Part shown: positions 1 to 9,000 of the stretch, piece by piece
How the letters are laid out: each line of letters starts with the position of its first letter
How positions within the stretch are numbered: position 1 is the first letter of the stretch
Assembly (NCBI GenBank): GCA_963749675.1
Contig: CAVVNT010000004.1
Location: 310,001-374,000, forward strand
DNA: 64,000 bases
Reading direction: 5' to 3'
From: Roseitranquillus sp963749675
GTDB lineage: Bacteria > Pseudomonadota > Alphaproteobacteria > Rhodobacterales > Rhodobacteraceae
Notes under the pieces: model-generated
What the model saw: the letters and a program-made list of their open reading frames with translations, nothing else
The model's database searches: none
What the model was told of the DNA's origin: nothing
Made by a program: the position numbers and the translations under genes

Positions 1-72
1 CTCACCGACCTCGCGACCGAAGGCGACTTCCAGGCCTCGCTCCGCCAGGCGGACTTCGGCGAGACGGACTAG
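1..72 (+). CDS. C-terminal tail of an unidentified protein, cut by the window edge
   Basis: The first frame is open from the window edge for 23 codons and ends with TAG at 70-72. The tail is acidic and ends GETD. Its stop codon overlaps, tail to tail, the stop codon of the response regulator on the opposite strand at 69-71. It is too short to assign to a family. Confidence 0.45.
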   Translation, partial: LTDLATEGDFQASLRQADFGETD

Positions 73-755
73 GCCACCAGGCGGTAGCCGCCGCTCTCCG
101 TCACCAGAAGCCGTGCGTTCGAAGGGTCGGGCTCGATCTTCTGGCGCAGTCGGTAGATGTGCGTCTCAAGCGTGTGCGTCGTGACCCCCGCGTTGTAGCC
201 CCAGACCTCGTGCAGCAGCACGTCGCGGGCCACCACGCCCTCGGTCGCGCGGTACAGGAACTTGAGAATGTTTGTCTCCTTCTCGGTGAGACGGATCTTC
301 TTTTCGTCCTCGGTCAGCAGCATCTTCTGCGCCGGCTTGAACGTGTAGGGCCCAAGCTGAAACACCGCGTCCTCCGACTGCTCGTGCTGGCGCAGCTGCG
401 CCCGGATCCGCGCCACCAGGACCGGAAACTTGAACGGCTTCGTCACGTAGTCGTTCGCGCCCGCGTCGAGGCCGAGGATCGTGTCGGCGTCGCTATCGTG
501 CCCGGTCAGCATGATGATCGGGCACTTCACGCCGTTCTTGCGCAACCGCCGGCACAGCTCGCGCCCATCGGTGTCGGGCAGCCCCACGTCGAGGATCACG
601 AGGTCGTAGAAGGCCTCCTTCGAGCGCGTCATCGCCTCGGTTCCGTCCGCGGCCTCGAACACGTCGAAGTCCTCGGTCGCGACAAGCTGCTCGCTGAGCG
701 CCTCGCGCAGGTCGTCGTCGTCGTCGACGAGCAGGATCTTCTTGAGATTGGGCAT
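69..755 (-). CDS. OmpR/PhoB-family response regulator
   Basis: A 228-residue two-domain regulator. The N-terminal receiver domain (about residues 5-120) shows the acidic cluster DDDDD near the start, the phosphoacceptor aspartate in VILDVGLPD, and the conserved lysine in TKPF. The C-terminal half (about 130-228) is a winged-helix DNA-binding domain ending ESGGYRLVA. No kinase gene is adjacent, so its partner is not known from this window. I chose the ATG at 755 because the protein then begins MPNLKKILLVDDD as in relatives; an in-frame ATG at 767 would add four residues. It is divergent from ribA, a neighbourhood I recall as common in Rhodobacterales. The target genes are not visible. Confidence 0.9.
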   Translation of the reverse strand: MPNLKKILLVDDDDDLREALSEQLVATEDFDVFEAADGTEAMTRSKEAFYDLVILDVGLPDTDGRELCRRLRKNGVKCPIIMLTGHDSDADTILGLDAGANDYVTKPFKFPVLVARIRAQLRQHEQSEDAVFQLGPYTFKPAQKMLLTEDEKKIRLTEKETNILKFLYRATEGVVARDVLLHEVWGYNAGVTTHTLETHIYRLRQKIEPDPSNARLLVTESGGYRLVA

Positions 756-923
756 CTTTTCACGCACCTCTCGTTTGCTCTCACGCAGATGCGAGGCGAC
801 GTGCGCTCGCTCAAGAAATGCTGCACCGCCCTCACGCGGACGTGTCGAATCACCGCCGGATGTTTCAACCCGCGCCGGACGCGGCTACGCACGCACGGGA
901 CAATGCGACGACGAGGACAGGCG

Positions 924-1979
924 ATGACGCTCGGCCCATCCCTGCACGAACGGCTGGCGCGGGCGCGCTCCGACCTGAGGATCGGCCTGCCGGTGCTGCT
1001 GGACGGCGCCATAGCCGCGGCCGTGGAGACGCTGAGCGACGACCGCGCCGCCCGTCTCGCCGCCGGTGGCGAGGCCGTACTCGCCATCACCGCGCGCCGC
1101 GCCGCGACGCTCAAGGCCTCGGTCTACGACACCGATCTCGCCCGGATCGCGGTGCCGGCCGACGTCTCCGCCGACTGGCTCCGCGCCGTCGCCGACCCCA
1201 CGCTCGACCTCGCCGCACCACTCAAGGGGCCGTTCGACCTGGTTCGCGGCGGCGACGCCTCGGTTCACCGCGCCGCCCTCGACCTGGCGAAGTCGGCACA
1301 GCTCCTGCCCGCCGTTCTCGTTGCGCCGGCAACGCCCGAAGCGGCAGACGGGCTGACCGTGCTCGCCCCCGGCGACATCCTGACACCGACTCCGGACTTC
1401 GCCCGCGTCGTCTCCGGCCGCGTGCCGCTCCGCCTCGCCGAGCGCGCGCGCGTCCATGTCTTCCGGCCCGGCGACGGCGGGGTGGAGCACTACGCCGTCG
1501 AGATCGGCCAGCCTGACCGCGCCGACGCGCCGCTCGCCCGGCTGCACTCGGCCTGCTTCACCGGCGACGTCCTCGGCTCGCTCAAGTGCGACTGCGGCCC
1601 GCAACTCGACGCCGCCCTCGCCGCGATGGGCGAGGCGGGGTCCGGCATCCTGCTCTACCTCAACCAGGAGGGGCGCGGCATCGGGCTCGCCAACAAGATG
1701 CGCGCCTACGCGTTGCAGGATCAGGGCTTCGACACCGTCGAGGCGAACCACCGGCTGGGGTTCGAGGATGACGAACGCGACTTCCGCATCGGCGCCGCGC
1801 TGCTGGCCCGGCTCGGCTTCGGCCGCGTGCGCCTGATGACCAACAACCCCGCCAAGGTGGCGATGCTCGAGGCCTCGGGCATCGCGGTGACGGAACGGGT
1901 GCCGCTCGTCGCCGGCCTGAACCCGCTCAACGCCCGCTACCTTGACGTCAAGGCCAGGAAGTCCGGCCACATCCTGTGA
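924..1979 (+). CDS. ribA: GTP cyclohydrolase II
   Basis: Opens the imidazole ring of GTP to start riboflavin synthesis. The catalytic domain is in the C-terminal half: the zinc-binding cysteines lie in SACFTGDVLGSLKCDCG and the nucleotide-binding stretch is NQEGRGIGLANKMRAY. At 351 residues it is longer than E. coli RibA because of an N-terminal segment of about 150 residues that is typical of alphaproteobacterial forms; I see no DHBP-synthase motif in it. The chosen start is the ATG at 924; an in-frame ATG at 903 would add seven residues. The stop overlaps the GTG start of the next gene, so the two are probably translationally coupled. Confidence 0.93.
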   Translation: MTLGPSLHERLARARSDLRIGLPVLLDGAIAAAVETLSDDRAARLAAGGEAVLAITARRAATLKASVYDTDLARIAVPADVSADWLRAVADPTLDLAAPLKGPFDLVRGGDASVHRAALDLAKSAQLLPAVLVAPATPEAADGLTVLAPGDILTPTPDFARVVSGRVPLRLAERARVHVFRPGDGGVEHYAVEIGQPDRADAPLARLHSACFTGDVLGSLKCDCGPQLDAALAAMGEAGSGILLYLNQEGRGIGLANKMRAYALQDQGFDTVEANHRLGFEDDERDFRIGAALLARLGFGRVRLMTNNPAKVAMLEASGIAVTERVPLVAGLNPLNARYLDVKARKSGHIL

Positions 1980-2512
1980 CCCCGCGCGACCTCGTCCTCA
2001 CGCCAACCGGCCTGCGCGCCTTCGGCCGCCGCCTCCCCTGCACCATCGGCCGCGGCGGCATCGTCGCGGCCAAGCGCGAGGGCGACGGCGGCACGCCCAC
2101 AGGCACGATGCGGATTACCGGCATGCTCTACCGCGCCGACAGGATCGCCCGCCCGGCGCAATGGGCGCGCCCGATCGGGCCGCACGACCTCTGGTCCGAC
2201 GATCCCGCCGATCCGGCCTACAACCGCCTCGTACTTGCGCCGCACCCGTTCTCGCACGAGCGTCTGCGCCGCGCCGACCGCCTCTACGACCTCATCCTTC
2301 TTACCGACTGGAACGCGGCGGGCGCACCCGGCGCCGGCTCGGCGATCTTCCTGCACCGCTGGCGCCGTCCCGGCGCCCCCACCGCCGGCTGCATTGCCCT
2401 GCACCCGCGGCACCTCGCCTGGCTCGCGGGCCGGCTCCAGAAGGGAACGCGAGTGATCGTCCGAAACATCGGGCCAGACGCCGGGTCCACGCCTTCACGC
2501 CACGTCGCATAG
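1976..2512 (+). CDS. L,D-transpeptidase (YkuD family)
   Basis: Predicted periplasmic or envelope enzyme that makes or edits 3-3 peptidoglycan cross-links or anchors proteins to peptidoglycan. The catalytic motif is visible near residue 135: a histidine in FLHRW followed by TAGCIAL with the nucleophilic cysteine. It has 178 residues, a short single-domain form with no PG-binding domain. The GTG start at 1976 overlaps the ribA stop. A clear signal peptide is not evident from this start. A degraded copy of its 3' end lies 0.8 kb downstream at about 3128-3245. Confidence 0.85.
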   Translation: MTPRDLVLTPTGLRAFGRRLPCTIGRGGIVAAKREGDGGTPTGTMRITGMLYRADRIARPAQWARPIGPHDLWSDDPADPAYNRLVLAPHPFSHERLRRADRLYDLILLTDWNAAGAPGAGSAIFLHRWRRPGAPTAGCIALHPRHLAWLAGRLQKGTRVIVRNIGPDAGSTPSRHVA

Positions 2513-2559
2513 TCCACCGCGGCGCAAAGACGAACCCGCCGCCCGCTTTCCCCTGAGGT

Positions 2560-3000
2560 TCAGTTGAAGGTGTGCAGCGTCAGCTTGAGCGAGCCGTCGT
2601 CCTGGCGCTCGAAGACATGGGTCGCAATACCGCCCCACGGCTGGTCCGCCCCTTCGGCGTCCTTGCCGGTCGCCGACCAGTTCGCGGCCGCCACGATCGC
2701 GTCTCCGCGGTCTCGCGCCTCGATCAGGTTCAGCTCGTGCCCGGTCACGCCCATCGCGAAGAGCGTGCCAAAGAACTCGGCGACGCCGTCGGGACTGGTG
2801 ATGACGTCGTGCGTTGCAGGCAGAAACAGCGCGTCGTCAGTGTAGGCCGCCGCAACCGCTTCGGCGTCGCCGGCATTGAACGCGCTGTCCCACGCGCCGT
2901 AGGCCTCGGTCACCTCGTCCTCGATCGATTGAGCGAAAGCGGGTGCCGCCAGCGCTGCAAGAACCGAAACGGCGCAAGCTGTCCTTCTGAAATCAGCCAT
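2560..3000 (-). CDS. Secreted SgcJ/EcaC-type NTF2-like protein
   Basis: A 146-residue protein with a classical signal peptide (basic start, hydrophobic core, cleavage near AFAQ). The mature part is a cone-shaped NTF2/SnoaL-like fold as in the SgcJ/EcaC (DUF4440) group, seen in WDSAFNAGDAEAVAAAYTDD and DGVAEFF. These proteins bind small ligands or act as minor isomerases; no catalytic residue set is diagnostic here, so no function is claimed. The ATG at 3000 places the signal peptide at the start; an upstream in-frame ATG at 3036 would add 12 residues. It is convergent with the transpeptidase gene. Confidence 0.8.
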   Translation of the reverse strand: MADFRRTACAVSVLAALAAPAFAQSIEDEVTEAYGAWDSAFNAGDAEAVAAAYTDDALFLPATHDVITSPDGVAEFFGTLFAMGVTGHELNLIEARDRGDAIVAAANWSATGKDAEGADQPWGGIATHVFERQDDGSLKLTLHTFN

Positions 3001-3127
3001 GACCCTCGTCCTCCCGTCTGATGGATGAAGCGGCACTGCCGCTCACCAGAAAGAATGGCACTGAAGTTGACGCTGCGTCAATTAGTCTCGGTTCGCAGTC
3101 AAGGAGGCCCCGCGACGTCGGCGCGTT

Positions 3128-3245
3128 CATCTTTCTACCGCTGGACGCCCTTCGCCGACCCGGCCATCTGCCTTGCACCAGCGGCACCTCGCCCGGCTCG
3201 TACCCCGGCTTCAGAAGCGAATGCCGGTGATCGTCCGGCCTCGGG
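3128..3245 (+). pseudogene. Decayed duplicate of the L,D-transpeptidase 3' end
   Basis: DNA here aligns with 2346-2465 of the intact transpeptidase gene. The stretch FYRW, then after a frameshift LHQRHLARLVPRLQK and VIVRP, mirrors FLHRW, LHPRHLAWLAGRLQK, and VIVRN of the intact protein. The catalytic GCI region is lost in a small deletion. Only the last third of the gene is recognisable and there is no open frame or start. The surrounding 3001-3419 has no other supported gene. It is either an old duplication or a remnant left by recombination with a homologue. Confidence 0.75.
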
Positions 3246-3419
3246 CACAGAACCGAGCCGATGCATGTCCGCTCGTCACCGTCGCCCACAGAGGCTCCAA
3301 CGGCCAACAAGTCTCGACATGCCGCACACGACCCGACAGGATCAGGTCGTTCCTGCACCATGGCTGCGAGGCGGAGTGGCGTCTTTCAAGGTCTTATCCC
3401 GATCTCACGGACGCACCCG

Positions 3420-4157
3420 ATGAAGGTCGCGCTCGTGACGGGTGCATCCCGCGGCCTGGGTGCCGTCATCGCGCGGACACTCTCCGCCGACGGCTGGGCG
3501 GTGGCGATAAATTACAGCAGCAATACGCAAAGCGCGTCCGCTGTCGTGGAGGGCATTCGAGCCGATGGCGGCCACGCCGCGCTCGCGCAGTTCAGCGTGA
3601 CGGACGCGGATGCGATAGAGACAGGCCTGCACCAGATCCGCGAGGCGCTCGGGCCGGTCGATCTCGTCGTGAACAATGCCACAGGTCCGCAACCGAACAT
3701 GCCTCTGTCCGAGCAGAGCTGGCAGATATACCACGACCAGCTGGTCTTCTTCGTCAAGGCGCCGCTCCTGCTGCTCAAGGCCTGTATCGCCGACTGGCGG
3801 GCGCGGGGCAGCGGGAGGATCATCAATATCGGCTCCGAGGCCGCTGAAAGCGGACCGGCCGAGTTCGGGCATTACGCGGCCGCCAAGAGCGCGATGATCG
3901 GGATGACGCGGTCCTGGGCGAACGAACTCGGCGGTGACGGAATCACGGTGAACCTGGTGGAGCCGGGATTCACACCGGTGGCGCGTCATGCCGACGTGTC
4001 CGAGGATGAACTGCAGGCATATCGCGACGGCGTACCGTTGGGACGGCTCGCGCGCCCCGAGGACATAGCGGGCGCGGTGGCATTCCTCGCGTCGAAGCGT
4101 GCCGATTTCATCACGGGGCAACGTCTCGCGGTGAACGGCGGCCGCCATTTTCTTTGA
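3420..4157 (+). CDS. Short-chain dehydrogenase/reductase
   Basis: A 245-residue classical SDR. The cofactor-binding motif TGASRGLG is at residues 7-14, the NNAT motif is in the middle, and the catalytic tyrosine and lysine are in YAAAKSA with the serine upstream in INIGSEA. The C-terminal PGF and VNGG motifs are also present. The sequence around position 35 (NYSS) suggests NADPH preference, as in FabG-like members. The substrate cannot be told. The ATG at 3420 gives the standard start six residues before the glycine motif. It stands alone between the transpeptidase remnant and a minus-strand gene, so context gives no pathway. Confidence 0.88.
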   Translation: MKVALVTGASRGLGAVIARTLSADGWAVAINYSSNTQSASAVVEGIRADGGHAALAQFSVTDADAIETGLHQIREALGPVDLVVNNATGPQPNMPLSEQSWQIYHDQLVFFVKAPLLLLKACIADWRARGSGRIINIGSEAAESGPAEFGHYAAAKSAMIGMTRSWANELGGDGITVNLVEPGFTPVARHADVSEDELQAYRDGVPLGRLARPEDIAGAVAFLASKRADFITGQRLAVNGGRHFL

Positions 4158-4306
4158 AGAGTGTGTGTCGCGCACGGCCGCTAGCAGGCGAGCCGCGTCG
4201 TCCGCACGTCGCCGCCCCCTGACCTACTGAGAAGTAGCTGTCGTTCCACAGCCCGGAATTGGCTGCGATCCGCGAGATGCGCTGCCCGCTCGCGGTGCTG
4301 CCGCCC

Positions 4307-4765
4307 CTAGTGCAGGCGCCGTGCGTCTCGGCTCGCGACGGCGGGGACCAGGGGCTGCAGCCCCAGCCCGACCTGCTCGGCCAGCGCGACCAGGGGCGGG
4401 GCCACGTCGGGCCGGACCAGGCAGACCGCGATCAGCATCGCGTCCTCCCGCTCCTGCGCCGCCGCAGCCGAGACCATCGCGGCGAACGCCGTCTCGTCCG
4501 CGCCCGCCGCCGCGCAGCCGGCGTGGCGCCGCATCAGCGGCCGTCGCGCGAACCGCCGCGCCATCTCGCAGAGCTCGCCAAGGCGCGCGAAGAGTTCCGC
4601 GCCGCGGCCCGCCCCCATGTGCGCCTCCAGGCTCCGCTCCAGCGCCAGCCGCGAGGCGTCGGTGTCGTAGAACAGCCGCAGGCAGCAGATCAGCGTCGCC
4701 TCCAGCGGCGGCAGGTCGTCGATCGTCGCGACCGGCACCATGCCCCGCGGGTCCATCCCGCTCAT
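4307..4765 (-). CDS. Hypothetical alanine-rich helical protein
   Basis: An open frame of 152 residues beginning MSGMDPRG. It is rich in alanine, leucine, and arginine, predicted largely helical, with several cysteines (LICCL, GCAAA, AVCL) and no motif I recognise. Codon use matches real neighbours (third position strongly G/C). An upstream in-frame start at 4849 is possible but the extra residues look non-coding. It is divergent from rppH with about 100 bases between. No function is claimed. Confidence 0.55.
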   Translation of the reverse strand: MSGMDPRGMVPVATIDDLPPLEATLICCLRLFYDTDASRLALERSLEAHMGAGRGAELFARLGELCEMARRFARRPLMRRHAGCAAAGADETAFAAMVSAAAAQEREDAMLIAVCLVRPDVAPPLVALAEQVGLGLQPLVPAVASRDARRLH

Positions 4766-4871
4766 CGCGGGACTCCCGTCCAGTAGCGGCGAAGCGGTCC
4801 GCGATCCTGCAATGCTCGTTGCATGGCACCCTCCATCGTCGTCGACCAATTCCTGAGTGACTCACTAGGAC

Positions 4872-5387
4872 ATGTCAAACATTCCTTCTGCCGCCGCGAC
4901 GGCCTACCCTCCGACCATGAAATCCGAGCTGCCCCTCCGCCCCTGCGTCGGCGTCTGCCTCGCCAATCCCGCCGGCCTCGTCTTCGCGGGCGAGCGCGTC
5001 GACACGCCCGGCGCGTGGCAGATGCCCCAGGGCGGCATCGATCGGGGCGAGACGCCGCGCGACGCCGCCCTGCGCGAACTGACGGAGGAGACGGGCCTCT
5101 CGTCCGACGCCGTCGCCGTCGAGGCCGAGGCGCCTGACTGGATCGACTACGAGCTGCCGGCGGACCTCGTCGGCCGCGTCTGGAAGGGGCGCTACCGCGG
5201 CCAGACCCAGCGCTGGTTCCTGATGCGCTACGACGGCCCCGACAACGCCATCGACCTCGCCGTGCACGAGGTTGAGTTCGCCCGCTGGCGCTGGATGACC
5301 CCGCCCGACCTGCTCGACGCCATCGTCCCGTTCAAGCGGCGCGTCTACGAGCAGGTCTTCGACGCCTTCGCCGGTCGCATCGGCTGA
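4872..5387 (+). CDS. rppH: RNA pyrophosphohydrolase (Nudix)
   Basis: Removes pyrophosphate from the 5' end of triphosphorylated RNA, which licenses mRNA decay. The Nudix box is complete: GG followed by IDRGET, then REL and EETGL around residues 55-77 (counted from the first start). The N-terminal RPCVGVCLAN and the tail with PFKRRVYEQV are typical of RppH. The start is uncertain: the ATG at 4872 gives 171 residues, while the ATG at 4917 gives 156, closer to the family's usual length. Neither has a well-placed Shine-Dalgarno. Confidence 0.9.
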   Translation: MSNIPSAAATAYPPTMKSELPLRPCVGVCLANPAGLVFAGERVDTPGAWQMPQGGIDRGETPRDAALRELTEETGLSSDAVAVEAEAPDWIDYELPADLVGRVWKGRYRGQTQRWFLMRYDGPDNAIDLAVHEVEFARWRWMTPPDLLDAIVPFKRRVYEQVFDAFAGRIG

Positions 5388-5580
5388 GATCCGGCAGCCG
5401 CACCGCCGGGACGTGCCTTCGGGCATCCAAGCACGCCTTGGAAAGTGTACATTCTCCCCGGAATTCCGGTCAGAACAGGTCAATCCGGGTCCGAAATTGG
5501 CAAGCGCGACGCCGACCACCTCCTGCCCTTGCTGAACTGATCCGGCCATTCTTCGCGCCAGTCATGCGCATGGAGCTGTT

Positions 5581-5676
5581 GAGTTTGGCTGGCCGCAGGT
5601 GCGCGACGGGGTGGTGCGAATGTCGTCCGCACAACTGACAGCGCTGTTCGGAGGGCTGGACTGGCGTCTGGTCCGG
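5581..5676 (+). pseudogene. IS66 accessory protein TnpB, C-terminal remnant
   Basis: The frame reads EFGWPQVRDGVVRMSSAQ and then LTALFGGLDWR, which is the well-conserved C-terminus of IS66 TnpB proteins. No start or upstream TnpB sequence survives; 5388-5580 upstream holds nothing I can support. The remnant lies between rppH and dnaE2 and is followed by the tail of an IS66 transposase at 5826-5936. Confidence 0.7.
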
Positions 5677-5825
5677 GGCCTAAGCGGACACGCCGTCAGC
5701 TGGTGGCGGGGTGAGCGTGCGACGGCCTCCTGTTCTTGCTGGGGAGAATGGGGATTCCGTGTTTCATTTCCGCTGGTAGGCCTGCTGATTGACACGCTAC
5801 CTGCAAGCTGTCCGAAGTGAGCCCG

Positions 5826-5936
5826 GTCGACTGCCTCGACACCACCCTCCAACCCATCCTCGACGGTCACCCAAGATCCCTCATCGAGGAGCTCATGCCT
5901 TGGCGCTTTAAACAGCCGTCAAGCCTCGCCGCGTAG
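5826..5936 (+). pseudogene. IS66 transposase, C-terminal remnant
   Basis: Thirty-six codons ending in TAG at 5934-5936 read TLQPILDGHPRSLIEELMPW and then RFKQPSSLAA. This matches the usual end of IS66 transposases (a GHP.S.I..L.PW motif shortly before the stop). Only about 150 bases separate it from the TnpB remnant, so almost the whole 1.5-kb transposase gene has been deleted. Together with 5581-5676 it marks an old IS66 insertion. Confidence 0.75.
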
Positions 5937-6033
5937 AGCCGTGCCGTCGCGCCTACCGAAATTGATACGGATCCGGTCACTTCGGCCCGTGACCGAGTGT
6001 ACGTCTCAGGTCGCGAACTTGGACTCGCAAAAA

Positions 6034-6048
6034 GAACAAATAGTGAAT
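6034..6048 (+). promoter_or_regulatory. Putative LexA (SOS) box upstream of dnaE2
   Basis: GAAC, seven bases, then GAAT. Alphaproteobacterial LexA binds GAAC-N7-GAAC (equivalently GTTC-N7-GTTC); one of eight positions differs. It lies 15 bases before the dnaE2 start, where a repressor would block transcription. dnaE2 is an SOS gene in alphaproteobacteria, so placement and motif agree. Confidence 0.65.
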
Positions 6049-6062
6049 ATCATGTCCGAGTC

Positions 6063-9000
6063 ATGTTCGCCGAACTCGACGCCACCTCCAACTTTACCTT
6101 CCTCACCGGCGGCTCCCACCCCGAGGAACTGGTGGAGCGTGCCGCCCTACTCGGCCTCTCCGCCATCGCCATCGCCGACGAGAACAGCGTCGCCGGCATT
6201 GTCAGAGCACACAGTCAAATCAAGGAGATCGTTCGTCGTGAGGCCGACCCGGAGGCCCCCCGCACCGGCTGGAGCGCGCCCGACACGCCCTACGAACGCT
6301 ACCCCGGTCTCGCCGACGCCTCCCGTTCCGGCCCTTCGGCAAAGGCCGAACCTCCGCCTCCTTCCATCTCGCCGGAGGCCCCCCGCCTGATCCCCGCCGT
6401 CCGCCTCGTCACCCGCGACGGCCTCACCATCACGGCGCTCCCCACCTGTCGCACCGCTTGGGGCCGCCTCTGCCGCCTGCTTTCCCTGGGTCGCCTACGC
6501 GCGGAAAAAGGACGCTGTGACATGGGCTTGCAGGACATCCTCGACTGGGCCGACGGCCACGAGCTCCTGCTCCACCCGCCTTCTTTGCGCCCGAAATATC
6601 CTCGGGGGGAGCCGCCCTACACGGGGCGGCGGGGGGCCGACGCCTCTCCTTTCCGACCGGATGTCCATCGTGACGCAACCACCGACGCCCCTTCGCAGAT
6701 ACAGGCGCCCCCATCACCGTGCGGCGCGGGCGCGTGGCTGACACGGGCGCAAACGCTGACGCGCCGCTTCCCCGGCCGGGTGTCGCTCCTCCTCGCGCCT
6801 CGCTACGATGGCGACGATGCCGCCCGCTTCGACCGTCTGGCGAACCTCGCGCAAACCCTGCAGATCCCGACCGCCGCCGCCGCATCGCCGGTCATGCACC
6901 ACGGCAGCCGCCGCCGGCTGACCGACGTGCTCACCGCGATACGCCTCGGCACCCGCGTCGACGAACTCGGCCGCGCCGCCCTCGCCAATGCCGAGCGTCG
7001 CCTGCGGTCGGAGGCCGAGATGCGCGACCTCCTCGGCCCGCACCAGCACGCCCTCGACCGCGCGGGAGAGATCGCCCGGCGCTGCACCTTCTCGCTCGAC
7101 GAACTCCGCTACGAATACCCTTCCGAGATCGTGGAAGGAGAGAGCCCGGCCGACCGTCTCCGCCGACTCGCCCATGAGGGGCTCGCCTGGCGCTATCCTT
7201 CCGGCGCCTCGGATAAGGTCCGCAAGACGCTCGAGCACGAGCTCCAGCTGATCGCCAAGCTGGGCTACGAGCCCTATTTCCTCACGGTCAACGATGTCGT
7301 CGCCTTCGCCCGCTCCCGCGGCATCCTCTGCCAGGGCCGGGGGTCGGCGGCGAACTCGGTCGTCTGCTACTGCCTCGGCGTCACCTCGGTCAGCCCCGAG
7401 ATCGGCACCATGGTCTTCGAGCGCTTCGTCTCCGAGGCACGGAACGAGCCGCCCGACATCGACGTCGACTTCGAGCATGAACGACGCGAGGAGGTGATCC
7501 AGCACATCTACGACCGCTACGGCCGCCACCGCGCCGGCCTCTGCGCCACCGTCATCCACTATCGCGGCAAGCGCGCCCTGCGCGAAGTCGGCCGCGCGAT
7601 GGGCCTGACCGACGACACCATCGGGGCGCTCTCGTCCCAGCTCTGGGGCTTCTTCTCGACCGAGGGGCTGGAGGACCAGCGCCTGCGCGAGATCGGCCTC
7701 GACCCCGAGCGATCCGCGCCTGCGTCAGACCCTTGCGCTGGTCCACGAGATCCAGGGCTTCCCGCGCCACCTCTCCCAGCATGTCGGCGGCTTCGTCATC
7801 ACCGAGGGACGGCTCGACGAGCTCTGCCCGATCGAGAACGCGACGATGGAGGACCGTACCGTCATCCCGTGGGACAAGGACGACATCGACGCGCTCGGCA
7901 TCCTCAAGGTCGACGTCCTGGCGCTCGGGATGCTGACCTGCGTGCGCAAGGCCTTCGACCTCGTCCGCCAGCACCACGGCACCGACTACACGCTGGCCAC
8001 GCTGCCGCCCGAGGATCCGGCCGTCTACGACATGCTCTGCCGCGCCGACACGATCGGCGTCTTCCAGGTGAGAGTCACGGGCGCAGATGAGCTTCCTGCC
8101 CCGGATGAAGCCGCGGAAATTCTACGATCTGGTCATCGAGGTCGCGATCATCCGCCCAGGCCCGATCCAGGGGGACATGCTGCACCCGTTCCTGCGCCGC
8201 CGGAACGGCGAGGAGGAGGTGACCTTCCCCTCCGACGCGCTGGGCGAGGTGCTGGGCAAGACCCTCGGCGTGCCGCTCTTCCAGGAGCAGGCGATGCAGA
8301 TCGCGATCATCGGCGCCGGCTTCACGCCCGAGGAGTCCGATCGCCTGCGCCGCTCGCTCGCGACGTTCAAGAAGCACGGCAATGTCAGCGAGTTCCGCGA
8401 CCGCTTCCTCGCCGGCATGGCGAGGAACGGCTACGACATGGAGTTCGCCGAACGCTGCTTCTCCCAGATCGAGGGATTCGGCTCCTACGGCTTCCCCGAG
8501 AGCCACGCCGCCTCCTTCGCGCTGCTGGTCTACGCCTCGTCCTGGCTCAAACGGCACCATCCCGGCATCTTCGCCTGCGCGCTGCTGAACTCGCAGCCGA
8601 TGGGCTTCTACGCCCCGGCGCAGATCGTCCGCGACGCGCGCGAGCACGGGGTCGAGGTGCGCCCCGTCGACATCAACGCCAGCTACTGGGACTGCACGAT
8701 GGAGCCGGGGCCGCGCGGCGAGCCTCGCGCTGCGCCTGGGGTTCCGCCAGATCAAGGCCGCGGCGGAGGAGGAGGCGAACTGGATCGCCGCCGCCCGCGG
8801 CAACGGCTACCGATCGGTCGAGGATGTCTGGCGCCGCGCCGGCACCTCCCCCCGTATCCTGCGGGTGCTGGCGGAGGCCGACGCCTTCGCCTCGCTCGAC
8901 CTGTCGCGCCGCGACGCGCTCTGGGCCGCGCGCGCCATCGCGTCGGAAAAGCCGCTGCCGCTCTTCTCCGGCGACATGGACGGCGAGGGCATCGTCGAGG

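Noticed and set aside
159..923. Long open frame continuing upstream from ribA across the regulator gene
   Set aside because: It is antisense to the response regulator; the residues resemble no protein, and ribA homology begins only near the ATG at 924.
885..1970. Minus-strand open frame of 361 codons opposite ribA
   Set aside because: Typical GC-rich shadow frame; its composition follows the codon pattern of ribA on the other strand and no family is recognisable.
4158..4306. Possible transposase scrap (minus-strand reading with ISRIAANSGLWNDSYF)
   Set aside because: The stretch is short and I could not match it to any family with confidence.
5388..5580. Possible further IS remnant before the IS66 TnpB tail
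   Set aside because: No reading frame here gives a recognisable transposase sequence.
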